From Marivita sp. S6314 (lineage in GTDB: Bacteria > Pseudomonadota > Alphaproteobacteria > Rhodobacterales > Rhodobacteraceae): a DNA stretch of 64,000 nt. Location of the stretch: the NCBI RefSeq assembly GCF_023015985.1, contig NZ_JALKAO010000007.1, positions 62,001 through 126,000 on the forward strand, written 5' to 3'. Under the pieces are notes generated by a model. The model was not told where the DNA came from. It worked only from the letters and a program-made list of their open reading frames with translations, and searched no databases. The translations under genes and the position numbers were made by a program. This document shows, one piece after another, positions 9,144 through 18,277 of the stretch (its first letter is position 1; every line of letters starts with the position of its first letter).

Positions 9144-10598
9144 TTATGTCGGCGCGGCCACCGATTGCTGCGCCGATAACAGCTCTTCGATCAACAGATC
9201 GATATCCGCCTTGTCGGTCGCGTGATTGATAATCGACACACGCACGATCTGGTGACCCTGCCAAACCCCGTGGCTTGGATAAACGCGACCGCGCGTTTGC
9301 ACCTGTTCAAGCACTTTGGTTGTGACCTCATCGCTTTCAAAAGCGATGGCCACCTGGTTCAGAACAACATCATTCAGAATCCGGATTCCCGGGATCACGG
9401 AGAGCTGGTCCGCCAGGTACACCGCCAGATCACAATGCCGCCGGATCATGGCCCGCACGCCATCCGCGCCCAGATGTTTCAGTATCGCGTAGCTGGGCAC
9501 CCCGCGGGCGCGGCGGCTCAGCTCCAAGGTCGATTCGCTGGGTTCCCAAGTCTCTCCGATCTCGGGCAGATACGCGCCGCGCGCGGTCATGGATGTCACA
9601 AGGTCGGTGCGATCCTTCACGATGCACAGCCCCGCGTCGTAAGGTGCGTTCAGCCATTTGTGCAGATCCACGGCCCAACTGTCTGCTGTCTCAACGCTGG
9701 CGGTGCGATCGCGCATCTCTGGGATCGCGTTGGCCCAAAGACCGAACGCACCATCAACATGCACCCAGCCCCCCGCCGCGTGAACACGCGGGATCGCCTC
9801 GGCGAACGGGTCAAACGCCCCGGTATTGATCTGTCCCGCTTGCAGGATGACCAGTGGCGGCGTTTCGCAGGTGTCCAGCGCAGCCTGTAAAGCATCCATG
9901 CGGATGCGCCCCTGATCGTCGGTGTCCAGCCGTGTGGCCCGACCAAGGCCCAGCCCGGCATAGCGAATGCCCGCCATAGGCGCGGAATGGGCATCCGCAC
10001 CGATAAGGACGGGAATATGCGGCGCGCCGAACAGACCTTGATCACTGATGTCCCATCCCTGCCGCGCCAGCAACGCATCCCGCGCCGCGATGATGGCTTG
10101 CGTGTTGGCCACCGTGGCCCCGGTCACGATGCCGACACCGCAATCAGGTGGCAGCCCCAAAAGATCAAGACACCACCGGCACACGGTTTGTTCGATCACG
10201 GCGACCGACGCGCTCTCCCATGAGGACGCTGCGTTCTGCCCCCAGGACGTGACAAGAAAATCCGCTGCCGCGCCCACCGGCATGGACCCGCCGCAGACAT
10301 AGCCAAAGAACCGCGAAGAGCTGTGCGCGTGTATGCCATCGGCTGACTGAGCAACCATGTCTTCGATCACCGAAAGCGCGTCTTGCCCGGATTTCGGCAA
10401 ATCCCCCTTGAAGCGGTCAACCACCGCCGAAGGGCGTTTATCAGGCGCGGCGCGCGCCGCATCGAGACCGGCACGATAGGCCACGGCATGGCGCGCGGCG
10501 GCTTCCATTGCCTTGCGGTCGTCATCGTCAAGGCATGACAAGGATTGCGTCAATGACGGGTTTGCCCTGGACCGATCTGGCGTGTGATCGTTGCTCAT
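9144..10598 (-). CDS. PLP-dependent group II amino-acid decarboxylase family protein
   Basis: Fold-type I PLP enzyme of the aromatic-L-amino-acid/glutamate decarboxylase family. The PLP lysine is in DSWAVDLHKWLNAPYDAG, the aspartate that contacts the pyridine nitrogen is in HVDGAFG, and the C-terminal domain has the usual RVSIINHATDKADID segment. The start is taken at ATG 10598 (484 residues); a longer frame to 10643 would read back into the rhodanese gene. The rhodanese-like gene ends only 13 bases upstream on the same strand, so the two are probably cotranscribed. Several relatives are annotated as decarboxylases, others as aldehyde-forming synthases; I cannot tell the substrate from sequence. 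Confidence 0.88.
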   Translation of the reverse strand: MSNDHTPDRSRANPSLTQSLSCLDDDDRKAMEAAARHAVAYRAGLDAARAAPDKRPSAVVDRFKGDLPKSGQDALSVIEDMVAQSADGIHAHSSSRFFGYVCGGSMPVGAAADFLVTSWGQNAASSWESASVAVIEQTVCRWCLDLLGLPPDCGVGIVTGATVANTQAIIAARDALLARQGWDISDQGLFGAPHIPVLIGADAHSAPMAGIRYAGLGLGRATRLDTDDQGRIRMDALQAALDTCETPPLVILQAGQINTGAFDPFAEAIPRVHAAGGWVHVDGAFGLWANAIPEMRDRTASVETADSWAVDLHKWLNAPYDAGLCIVKDRTDLVTSMTARGAYLPEIGETWEPSESTLELSRRARGVPSYAILKHLGADGVRAMIRRHCDLAVYLADQLSVIPGIRILNDVVLNQVAIAFESDEVTTKVLEQVQTRGRVYPSHGVWQGHQIVRVSIINHATDKADIDLLIEELLSAQQSVAAPT

Positions 10599-10611
10599 CT
10601 GGCCCCGCTTT

Positions 10612-11004
10612 CTAAGTGTCTTTTTTGCGCTGCGCCACGTCACCGCCCGACGCCACCCAGCCTGTGAAGCCGTCAGTCATATGGCTGACGTTTTTCAGCC
10701 CCATCTCTTGCGCGGTTTTTGCCGACAGGGCGGACCGCCAGCCAGAGGCACAGTAGAACACGATGCGGTTGCCGGTCTGGAACTGCGGTTTTGCGTAGGG
10801 GCTGTCCGGATCAATCCAGAATTCCAGCATCCCGCGCGGGCAATGAAACGCCCCCGGGATCATGCCCTCGCGGTCCAGTTCGCGCGGATCGCGCAGATCC
10901 ACAAACGTGACCCCATCCTGCCCGACCAGATCCAGCATCTCGGCGGCAGGCGCATGTTCGACAACACGATTGGCGGCAGCCACCATGTCCTTGACTGATT
11001 TCAT
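10612..11004 (-). CDS. Rhodanese-like sulfurtransferase
   Basis: Single-domain rhodanese of 130 residues, no signal peptide, so probably cytosolic. Such proteins carry a persulfide on a catalytic cysteine and pass sulfur to an acceptor. The active-site cysteine is Cys85 in FYCASGWRS, and the other family landmarks are VDLRDPRELDREGMIPGA and the C-terminal GFTGWVASGG. It lies 13 bases upstream of the PLP decarboxylase gene, the only neighbour on the strand, which suggests one transcript. The acceptor is unknown. The loop after the cysteine (ASGWRS) is typical of alphaproteobacterial single-domain members. Confidence 0.93.
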   Translation of the reverse strand: MKSVKDMVAAANRVVEHAPAAEMLDLVGQDGVTFVDLRDPRELDREGMIPGAFHCPRGMLEFWIDPDSPYAKPQFQTGNRIVFYCASGWRSALSAKTAQEMGLKNVSHMTDGFTGWVASGGDVAQRKKDT

Positions 11005-11118
11005 GGGGTCATTCCTCTTGTTCCGGGGCAGTATGCGCAGAGTTGGAATGGCGACAACCCTCGACCTGCGCAGCGTTTCGTGTCAGAGGCTGTGCCGCAT
11101 CCAGAAACAGGTTCCCCC

Positions 11119-11466
11119 ATGAGCGACGCCCCCCGCAAACCGAAGAAACCCCAGCATGTGTATACGTTGGTCGTTGAGGTTGGCCGCAAGTCCGGCGATG
11201 GCCTGCCCAAGAAGGCAACCGGCGCAGGCCTGATGTGCTATGCCTCGGGCGTTGACGAAGCCGAAGCCGTGCGCGAGACGGTTGCGATCCTGAAGCAGGC
11301 CGATATGGCTCCGCTGGATGTGACCGGCTATGGCACGCTGGAAGAGCGCAAGGCGCAAGGCCACGAGATCGAGCCGGACGAGATCGAACTGATGCAGAAA
11401 GCACTGGACGACAATGCGGTGATCGTGGCGCAGGTCACGCCGTATTACGGCGACGACCGCGACTAG
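11119..11466 (+). CDS. Small conserved-looking protein of unknown function
   Basis: A 115-residue protein starting at ATG 11119; an upstream in-frame ATG at 11080 is possible but gives an unconvincing extension. It has a lysine/proline-rich N-terminus (RKPKKPQHVYTLVVEVGRK), then a segment with the pattern GAGLMCYASGVDEAEAVRETVAILKQADMAPLDVTGYGTLEE, and an acidic C-terminus. The alternating strands and helices look like a small alpha/beta domain of ferredoxin-like type. No membrane segment or catalytic motif is visible. Its stop overlaps by four bases the stop of the convergent Hint-domain gene. I do not recognise it. Confidence 0.72.
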   Translation: MSDAPRKPKKPQHVYTLVVEVGRKSGDGLPKKATGAGLMCYASGVDEAEAVRETVAILKQADMAPLDVTGYGTLEERKAQGHEIEPDEIELMQKALDDNAVIVAQVTPYYGDDRD

Positions 11467-12542
11467 GCGGCGCGGGCTTCGGCCAGTGAAATCGCCTCGA
11501 ACGCACGCAGCACCTGGTACCCGGCGCGGTGGTGTTCGGGCAGCAAGGATCGCGACACGTCGCTCAGAACCGACGCATTCAGCTGCGCCTTATCCCGCCG
11601 CATCCGGCCGATATACAGGGATTCAAGCGCTGCATCCGGGGTTTGCACCGTGTCGTGATGCGGCAGCAGGATCTGGTGGTAGGTCACGAAACGCGGCGCG
11701 GGTTCGAAATGCCCCGCGTACCCGTTCACAAGCGCCGATGCCGGGATCAGCACCTGTTCCCGCCCGAACAGGTATTCCACCTCGGGACCGCTGACCAGCA
11801 AGCGCTGGTGGCGGGACACCACCACATCCTGCGTCAGTCCGAAATACGGCGCTCTGAGCCGAACAGGGCGAAACGACCCAAGGCTTGGCACAGCGCGCCG
11901 AACCGTGTGGAGCACCGGAACCAGCTTGCCATCCGCCGCGCGCACCACATCCCCCGGTTTCAGCGACATGGCCAGTTTCGGCCCCTGCGCCGTTTGAAGC
12001 GGAACGGAGGGTGCAAGCGTGGGCATAGGCCCCACAGGCTCAATATCCGACGACAGCGCCACGAAAATCACATCCGGATCCACCTCGGTCAGCCCTTGCG
12101 GACGGGACAGGGCCACCAGATCAGACAGCAACGGCGGGTGGGGCATTGCGAAATTGCGGATCAGCACATGTTCGGTTTCAGGCCGCGCCACCACCAGCCG
12201 CCCGACGCCGCTTGCAACATCCCAACTGATCGTCACCTGCAACGTATCGGTGCGCGCTTCGCGTCCGCGCTCCATGACTTCGTGCACAACGGTGTCGCCA
12301 TGCGCGATAACCAGAACAAGACTGCCATGCGGTGTCGACATCAGCGAAAAGCTCGCTGTTGCCCGGGTGTCGCGTCGGTATGAAATCAGCGTCTGCGGAC
12401 GGGCATCCGGCGACAACCGCGTTTCAAGCACAACCGACCCGCGCGGCACGCAGGCCTTGGGACGCTTGGCCAGAACGTCCTCCACGTCCTCGCGCACCCA
12501 CGGCTCACGCGCCCCGCAGTCAAGCAGCGCAAACCAGCTCAT
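11463..12542 (-). CDS. Hint-like domain protein lacking the catalytic cysteine
   Basis: A 359-residue protein related to the Hint (hedgehog/intein) proteins common in Rhodobacterales. The C-terminal half carries MSLKPGDVVRAADGKLVPV, followed by LRAPYFGLTQDVVVSRHQRLLVSG and FGREQVLIPASALVNG, which matches the Hint_2 pattern including the conserved histidine. However, the CFxAGT entry motif with its nucleophilic cysteine is replaced by TAQGPKLAMSLKPGD, so self-cleavage by the usual route is not expected. The N-terminal half is of unknown type. It starts by ATGA overlap with the stop of the larger Hint protein upstream, so the two are translationally coupled. It may be a regulatory or structural paralogue. 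Confidence 0.82.
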   Translation of the reverse strand: MSWFALLDCGAREPWVREDVEDVLAKRPKACVPRGSVVLETRLSPDARPQTLISYRRDTRATASFSLMSTPHGSLVLVIAHGDTVVHEVMERGREARTDTLQVTISWDVASGVGRLVVARPETEHVLIRNFAMPHPPLLSDLVALSRPQGLTEVDPDVIFVALSSDIEPVGPMPTLAPSVPLQTAQGPKLAMSLKPGDVVRAADGKLVPVLHTVRRAVPSLGSFRPVRLRAPYFGLTQDVVVSRHQRLLVSGPEVEYLFGREQVLIPASALVNGYAGHFEPAPRFVTYHQILLPHHDTVQTPDAALESLYIGRMRRDKAQLNASVLSDVSRSLLPEHHRAGYQVLRAFEAISLAEARAA

Positions 12543-14113
12543 GCAGCGGACCCGAACAGCATTCTGGCCTCGTGTTTCTTGAGAATCTGTCGCGCCGCAT
12601 CGCCATAGCCTTCTCCTGTCTCCAGATCGAGATCGGGAAACAGCTGGGCAATCTCATCAACGATATCGTCCTCGAACGCATCCACCGTTTGCGGACCGGG
12701 CAGGAAGCTTTCTGTCGCCAGCCCGTTGGCCATGACAATCTCGTGCTGGTCGAAAAGCAAATGCACATAGGTGACGCTGCCGCCCTCGACCGACTGAACG
12801 TTGCGCCCGTCCACCAGATGTTTCGCGGCAACCAGCACTTCGGGTGTACCGAACACCAGATCTGCCAGCGGATCGCGGACAAGAATGCGGTGCTGCGGCG
12901 ACAGCATCAGGTTCGCGTGATCCCCAAAGGTCCCCGCCTTGACGCGCACCGGCGCAAACGTGCCCGTCGCCGCGACAGTTCGCTGACCAATCCAGCGCAA
13001 CGGCTGCAATCCGCGGTCCATCGACCACACCATGTCGCCGGGACGCAGATCCTCGACACGGGCCTGCCCGTCCTCTGTCCGGATCAGGGTGCCCGCCACA
13101 AAGCACGGCACCGTGGCGATGGTGACAAAGCCGGTGTCGATTTCGCCATCGCCATTTTCGATGCCGTAGGTGAAATTGACGGTTTCGAAATCATTGTCGG
13201 ATGTCACCGAAAGGGTGCCGTCCGCATTCAGCGTAATCGTCTGCCCGGAGGTCAGGGTGACGCTGTCGCCCGCGATCACGGCGATGCCGTTGATATGGGT
13301 GATAACCATACCACCCGTGCCGTAATTGACGTCATTGTCCAGAACGTCGAGCACTTTGGTCTGGTTGGTGTACATGCTGATGAGGTCAGACTGCGCAACC
13401 AATTCGGTCTGGATCGAATCCGCCGCGATCAGCAGGTTGGAATCGTAGTTGGAGTCGCCCACATCCGCGATGCCGATGCGGATGGAATTCGGCTCGCCCG
13501 CATTGACCTGGATGGTCATGGTCAATGTGACGGTAAAGCCATCCATTTCCGTGTTGTAGGCGTCGCCCGTGTTGTTGTTGAACAGGTTGACGTTTTGCGA
13601 CGTGTTGAGGTTTGCCGGGTCAACGTCACCGTCACCGGCAACGATTTCAACCTGCACCCCGTTCACCCAGACGCCGACGAAATCCTGATAAATGGAATTC
13701 GTGAATTCGGGATATTCCTCGGACGAAAAGACGAAGCGCATCGTCATCAGGTCATTTTCGGGCGTGAAATCGACATCAAGATAATTGGCGTCGTAGGTTC
13801 TGGTGTTGCCGGCTGCGATGTTGAATTGCTGCAGGTTGTTTTGGCCGCTGTTGCTGCTTGTGGTCGATGCGCTGCGGTTGGGATCGCCAGAGGATTGTGT
13901 GAACCGGTCAACCCGGCCGGTGGACAGGATCACACCCGTGTCGCTGGGCGTGACCCCCGGAGCCAAAGCATCGCCGTTGCTGAAAATGGCGGACGCGTTG
14001 GAATCGCCGGTAAAGCTGGCACCATCAATTGTCACGCCGGTGCCAAAGATCGCCTGCGCCATCGCCAGAGGGCTGGCCCCGGTGTTGTACGTAAGCTCTG
14101 CGCCTGTTGCCAT
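12539..14113 (-). CDS. Choice-of-anchor-L / Hint domain surface protein
   Basis: A 524-residue protein. Residues about 1-260 match the choice-of-anchor L pattern (FGTGVTIDGASFTG, TGVILSTG, MRFVFSSEEYPEF, DFVGVWVNGVQV), a beta-rich module of secreted or surface proteins. A short cadherin-like/tandem segment with LDVLDNDVNYG follows. From about residue 335 comes a Hint domain that begins with the nucleophile-containing VPCFVAGTLIRTEDG and includes LMLSPQHRILVRDP. Nothing long follows the Hint domain, as in other Rhodobacterales members. There is no classical signal peptide; export by a type I system is plausible, but no transporter lies nearby. It shares an ATGA overlap with the second Hint gene. 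Confidence 0.88.
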   Translation of the reverse strand: MATGAELTYNTGASPLAMAQAIFGTGVTIDGASFTGDSNASAIFSNGDALAPGVTPSDTGVILSTGRVDRFTQSSGDPNRSASTTSSNSGQNNLQQFNIAAGNTRTYDANYLDVDFTPENDLMTMRFVFSSEEYPEFTNSIYQDFVGVWVNGVQVEIVAGDGDVDPANLNTSQNVNLFNNNTGDAYNTEMDGFTVTLTMTIQVNAGEPNSIRIGIADVGDSNYDSNLLIAADSIQTELVAQSDLISMYTNQTKVLDVLDNDVNYGTGGMVITHINGIAVIAGDSVTLTSGQTITLNADGTLSVTSDNDFETVNFTYGIENGDGEIDTGFVTIATVPCFVAGTLIRTEDGQARVEDLRPGDMVWSMDRGLQPLRWIGQRTVAATGTFAPVRVKAGTFGDHANLMLSPQHRILVRDPLADLVFGTPEVLVAAKHLVDGRNVQSVEGGSVTYVHLLFDQHEIVMANGLATESFLPGPQTVDAFEDDIVDEIAQLFPDLDLETGEGYGDAARQILKKHEARMLFGSAA

Positions 14114-14390
14114 GCCTGCCTCGATCCATGCGAAGGCAAACGGCCCATACCGATGATAAATTCACACGCGCATGACCGGTGTTTTCACCGTGCCGCGCCA
14201 CCGTTTGTATGACCGCCTGCCTCGTGGCGTATTATTATTAAAAGATTTTTAACACAGCTTTGCCACGGCTGTCATCTTTGACGCGACGGACACGGACCGG
14301 CGCACCCTTGATGTTGCGCTTTTTTCGTCACATTTGCCCTTTTGCGCGGTTGGCGGTAGCCAAGGCGGACCGTTTGCAAAGAGGCCCGAC
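14114..14390 (+). other. Divergent intergenic region upstream of dapE and the Hint operon
   Basis: 277 bases without a gene. Around 14230-14252 there is an AT-rich block (TATTATTATTAAAAGATTTTT) that could hold a minus-strand promoter for the Hint pair. I cannot place convincing -35 and -10 boxes. No small gene or RNA is apparent. Confidence 0.4.
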
Positions 14391-15539
14391 ATGACCACAA
14401 CCGATCCCATCGAATTGACAGCCGCTTTGGTGAAATGCCCGTCGGTGACGCCCGAAGAGGGCGGCGCGCTGGTCTTGCTGGAGAAGCTGCTGTCTGACGC
14501 AGGGTTTGCGTGCACGCGCGTGGATCGGAACGGCATTTCGAACCTCTATGCCCGCTGGGGCGACAAGGGCCACCCCAAGACGTTTGGTTTCAACGGTCAC
14601 ACCGATGTGGTGCCGCTGGGCAATCCGGACGATTGGACCATGCCGCCCTTCGGGGCCAAGATCAAAGACGGTTTTCTTTACGGGCGCGGGGCGACGGATA
14701 TGAAATCCGGCGTTGCCGCTTTTGCCGCCGCCGCCGTGGATTTCGTGCGCGACACCCCTCCGGAAGGCGCCGTCGTTCTGACCATCACCGGGGACGAGGA
14801 AGACGAAGCAACCGACGGCACCGTCGCGCTGTTGGACTGGATGGAGGCAGAGGGCGAACAGATGTCGGTCTGCCTAGTCGGAGAGCCAACCGCACCCAAC
14901 CATATGGGCGAGATGATGAAAATCGGGCGGCGCGGGTCGATGACAGCGTGGTTCACGACAACGGGCAAACAGGGGCATTCGGCCTATCCGCACCGCGCGC
15001 TGAACCCGATGCCCGCAATGGCGCGGTTGATGGATCGGCTGTCGTCGCATGTGCTCGACACCGGGACAGAGCATTTCGATCCGTCCACGCTGGCGGTGCT
15101 GACGATTGATACCGGGAACCCGGCGACAAACGTGATCCCGGCTGTGACCAAAGCGTGTGTGAACATCCGCTTCAACGACACCCATACCGGCGCGGATTTG
15201 TCTGACTGGCTATTGGCCGAAGCGGCAAAGGTCGATGCGGAATTCGGGACAACGACCGAGGTGAAGATCAAGATCTCGGGCGAAAGCTTTATCACCCCGC
15301 CCGGCCCGTTGTCCGACCTGATTTCCAAAGCGGTCGCGGCAGAAACAGGCGTTGTGCCAGAGATGTCGACAACCGGTGGCACCTCGGACGCGCGGTTTGT
15401 GAAAAACCACTGCCCGGTGGTGGAATTCGGCCTTGTTGGCAAAACCATGCATGCGGTCGATGAACGGGTCGAGATCGCGCAGATCGTCGAATTAAAGCGC
15501 ATCTACACCCGCATCCTGAAGGACTATTTCGCCGCATGA
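14391..15539 (+). CDS. dapE: Succinyl-diaminopimelate desuccinylase
   Basis: Zinc hydrolase (M20 family) that removes succinate from N-succinyl-LL-diaminopimelate in lysine synthesis. It has 382 residues from ATG 14391, set by the family N-terminus [20 protein letters not shown]. Metal and catalytic motifs are in order: [37 protein letters not shown] (catalytic Glu pair), VGEPTAPN and, near the C-terminus, [13 protein letters not shown]. The upstream 277 bases separate it from the divergent Hint gene. The downstream GNAT gene overlaps by ATGA and rnr follows, making a dapE-GNAT-rnr run. Together with asd and dapD it gives three steps of the succinylase pathway in this window. Confidence 0.97.
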   Translation: MTTTDPIELTAALVKCPSVTPEEGGALVLLEKLLSDAGFACTRVDRNGISNLYARWGDKGHPKTFGFNGHTDVVPLGNPDDWTMPPFGAKIKDGFLYGRGATDMKSGVAAFAAAAVDFVRDTPPEGAVVLTITGDEEDEATDGTVALLDWMEAEGEQMSVCLVGEPTAPNHMGEMMKIGRRGSMTAWFTTTGKQGHSAYPHRALNPMPAMARLMDRLSSHVLDTGTEHFDPSTLAVLTIDTGNPATNVIPAVTKACVNIRFNDTHTGADLSDWLLAEAAKVDAEFGTTTEVKIKISGESFITPPGPLSDLISKAVAAETGVVPEMSTTGGTSDARFVKNHCPVVEFGLVGKTMHAVDERVEIAQIVELKRIYTRILKDYFAA

Positions 15540-15964
15540 GTGTGACAATCAAGCAGGTCAAGGACCTCAGCGACTGCCTTGCGCTGCGCCATACCGTGTT
15601 CGTCGAAGAACAAAACGTGCCGGTGGACCTTGAACGCGACGAACTGGATGCGTCGGCGATCCATTTGTTGGCGACGGTGGACGGCACACCCATGGGGACA
15701 GCCCGGATTGTGATCAAGGATGTGACAGGCAAGATCGGGCGCGTCTGCGTTTTGAGAGAGGCGCGCGGAACCGGGTTGGGTGCCGCGTTGATCAAGGCGG
15801 CGTTGGAGGTTTTGCGGCAAACCCCCGGCATTGAGCGTGCCGCACTTGGCGCACAGCTTGATGCGCTTGGCTTTTACGAACGGTTTGGCTTTGCCGCCTA
15901 TGGCGATGTGTTCGACGATGCGGGCATTGATCATCGCATGATGGAATTGCGCTTCGACACCTGA
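15536..15964 (+). CDS. GNAT-family N-acetyltransferase
   Basis: A 142-residue acyl-CoA-dependent acetyltransferase of the GNAT superfamily, closest in layout to ElaA/YjcF-type proteins of unknown substrate. The core beta-strand and P-loop for acetyl-CoA reads [26 protein letters not shown]; the C-terminal part [23 protein letters not shown] is also characteristic. The ATG at 15536 overlaps the dapE stop (ATGA), so it is translated by coupling from dapE. The rnr gene follows by 24 bases. The linkage to dapE is positional; no evidence says the enzyme acts in lysine synthesis. Confidence 0.92.
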   Translation: MSVTIKQVKDLSDCLALRHTVFVEEQNVPVDLERDELDASAIHLLATVDGTPMGTARIVIKDVTGKIGRVCVLREARGTGLGAALIKAALEVLRQTPGIERAALGAQLDALGFYERFGFAAYGDVFDDAGIDHRMMELRFDT

Positions 15965-15988
15965 CGGGCCGCGTGCTACCTCAGGACT

Positions 15989-18277
15989 ATGAGCAAACTG
16001 CCGACCAAAGGCGATATTCTTGAATGGATCGCCGCGAACCCGACCCTCACCGCGAAACGCGACATTGCCAAAGCCTTTGGCATCAAAGGTGCTGCGCGCA
16101 TTGATCTCAAGCGCCTGCTGAAAGAGCTGGAGCATGAGGGCCATCTGGAAAAGCGCAAGAAAACGTACCGCGATCCCGACCGCCTGCCGCCCGTAAGCGT
16201 GTTGCAGGTCAAGGAACCGACGCCGGATGGCGATCTGTTTGCGCAACCCCTGGAATGGCACGGCGAAGGGGTGGAGCCGATTGTGTTGATCATCCCGCGC
16301 GCGTCGGACCCCGCCTTGGGCGAAGGCGACCGCATTCTGGCGCGGTTGCAGGTGGTGCACGAGGAAGACCACAACTACGAGGCCCGCCTGATCCGCCGGA
16401 TCGGCGCGAACCCGCGCAGGGTCGTGGGCATCTTCAAAAAAACGTCCGAAGGCGGGCGCATCCAGTCGATTGATAAAGGCTCCGACAAGGAATGGATGGT
16501 CGCCGCAGACGCGATGGGCGGGGCCAAGGACGGTGAGTTGGTCGAGGCCGAACAAGCCGGGCCTGCAGGCCGCATGGGCCTACTCCGCGCGCGCATCACC
16601 GAACGGCTGGGCGACCCATCTGCCCCGCGCGCGGTGTCGCTGATCGCGATCCACCAGCACGGCATCCCGGACAGTTTCCCCGATGCGGTGATCGCAGAAG
16701 CCGACGCGATGAAACCTGCGGGCCTGTCGGGCCGCGAAGACCTGCGCGACATGCCGCTGATCACCATCGACCCGGCGGATGCGCGCGACCATGACGATGC
16801 GTGTTACGCCCATGCCGACGATGACCCAAAGAACGAAGGCGGCCACGTCATCTGGGTCGCGATTGCAGATGTGGCGCATTACGTGACGCCGGGATCGGCA
16901 CTGGATATTGAGGCGCGCAAGCGCGGCAATTCCAGCTACTTCCCCGACCGCGTAGTGCCGATGTTGCCGGACCGGTTGTCCGGTGACCTGTGTTCGCTGC
17001 ACGAAGGTGTGCCGCGCGCCTGTATTGCAGTGCGGATGCAGGTTGATGCCAAGGGCAAAAAGATCGGCCACCGCTTTGTGCGCGGATTGATGAAATCGCC
17101 CGCGTCGCTGAACTACCAAGAGGTTCAGGCGGCGATGGATGGCGACCCGAACGACAAGGTCGCGCCTTTGGTGTCGGAGGTGATCCGCCCGTTATACGCC
17201 GCCTATGCTGCCTTGGTGAAAGCGCGGAACGAACGCCAGCCGCTGAACCTTGATCTGCCGGAACGCAAGATCGTTCTGGCCGAAGACGGGACGGTGAAGT
17301 CGGTGGATTTCGCGGAACGGCTGGACGCGCATAAGCTGATCGAGGAATTCATGGTGCTGGCCAATGTCGCCGCTGCAGAAACCCTGATCGCAAAACGCAC
17401 GCCCCTGCTGTTCCGCGTGCATGAAGAACCGCCGCCCGAAAAACTCGACAGCCTGCGTGAAACGGCGGATGCAGCGGGATTGACCCTCGCCAAGGGGCAG
17501 GTTCTCAAAACCGCGCATCTGAACCGGTTGCTGAACGCAGCCGCAGGTACAGAAGAGGCCGAACTGATCAACCTCGCCACGCTGCGATCCATGACGCAGG
17601 CCTATTACAACCCGGCCAATTTCGGCCATTTCGGGCTGGCCTTGCAAAGCTACGCGCATTTCACGTCGCCCATCCGGCGCTATGCCGACCTAATCGTGCA
17701 CCGTGCCCTGATCAAAGCACATGGCTGGGGTGATGACGGGCTGTCCCCCGAGGATATCGAGCGGCTGGAAAACACCGCGCAACACATCAGCGATACCGAA
17801 CGCCGGTCGATGATGGCCGAACGCGACACCACCGACCGCTATCTCGCGTCGTTCCTGTCCGACCGCGTCGGGGCTGAATTTGGCGGCCGCATCAGCGGCA
17901 TCGCGCGGTTCGGGGTGTTTGTGAAACTGGACGAAACCGGTGCCGACGGGCTGATCCCGATCCGGTCTCTGGGCAACGAATACTTCCATTTCGATGCCGA
18001 CGCCGCAACGCTCATGGGGGCTGATACCGGCACCATGATCACGCTGGGTCAGCGGGTGACGGTCAAGCTGATTGATGCAGCAGCCGTGACCGGTGGGATC
18101 GGTCTGGAACTGCTCACGCTCGAAGACGCCAAACTGCCCGGTGGGTCCGGCAAAGGCCGCATGGGACGCGGATCGCGCCCCAAGGGCAAAGGTGGGCCAA
18201 AGCGCAAACCGGCCAAGGCGAAAAAGAAAGACGCCAAGACCAAGCGCAAGGTCACGCGGCAGCGGCGGAACGGATAG
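15989..18277 (+). CDS. rnr: Ribonuclease R
   Basis: Processive 3'-5' exoribonuclease of the RNB family, which degrades structured RNA and takes part in RNA quality control. The 762 residues show an N-terminal helix-turn-helix, cold-shock-type domains, the RNB catalytic core with the acidic motif ITIDPADARDHDDACYA, the typical GNSSYFPDRVVPMLP, and the segment YAHFTSPIRRYADLIVHRAL. An S1 domain follows (GRISGIARFGVFVKL), and the protein ends in a lysine/arginine-rich tail of about 50 residues, normal for RNase R. The 3' end overlaps the convergent GST gene by 26 bases. It is third in the dapE-GNAT-rnr run. Confidence 0.97.
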   Translation: MSKLPTKGDILEWIAANPTLTAKRDIAKAFGIKGAARIDLKRLLKELEHEGHLEKRKKTYRDPDRLPPVSVLQVKEPTPDGDLFAQPLEWHGEGVEPIVLIIPRASDPALGEGDRILARLQVVHEEDHNYEARLIRRIGANPRRVVGIFKKTSEGGRIQSIDKGSDKEWMVAADAMGGAKDGELVEAEQAGPAGRMGLLRARITERLGDPSAPRAVSLIAIHQHGIPDSFPDAVIAEADAMKPAGLSGREDLRDMPLITIDPADARDHDDACYAHADDDPKNEGGHVIWVAIADVAHYVTPGSALDIEARKRGNSSYFPDRVVPMLPDRLSGDLCSLHEGVPRACIAVRMQVDAKGKKIGHRFVRGLMKSPASLNYQEVQAAMDGDPNDKVAPLVSEVIRPLYAAYAALVKARNERQPLNLDLPERKIVLAEDGTVKSVDFAERLDAHKLIEEFMVLANVAAAETLIAKRTPLLFRVHEEPPPEKLDSLRETADAAGLTLAKGQVLKTAHLNRLLNAAAGTEEAELINLATLRSMTQAYYNPANFGHFGLALQSYAHFTSPIRRYADLIVHRALIKAHGWGDDGLSPEDIERLENTAQHISDTERRSMMAERDTTDRYLASFLSDRVGAEFGGRISGIARFGVFVKLDETGADGLIPIRSLGNEYFHFDADAATLMGADTGTMITLGQRVTVKLIDAAAVTGGIGLELLTLEDAKLPGGSGKGRMGRGSRPKGKGGPKRKPAKAKKKDAKTKRKVTRQRRNG

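Noticed and set aside
12332-14212. A 626-codon open frame on the plus strand
   Set aside because: Antisense to the two Hint-domain genes, which have recognisable domains and an ATGA overlap; the antisense translation has no motif.
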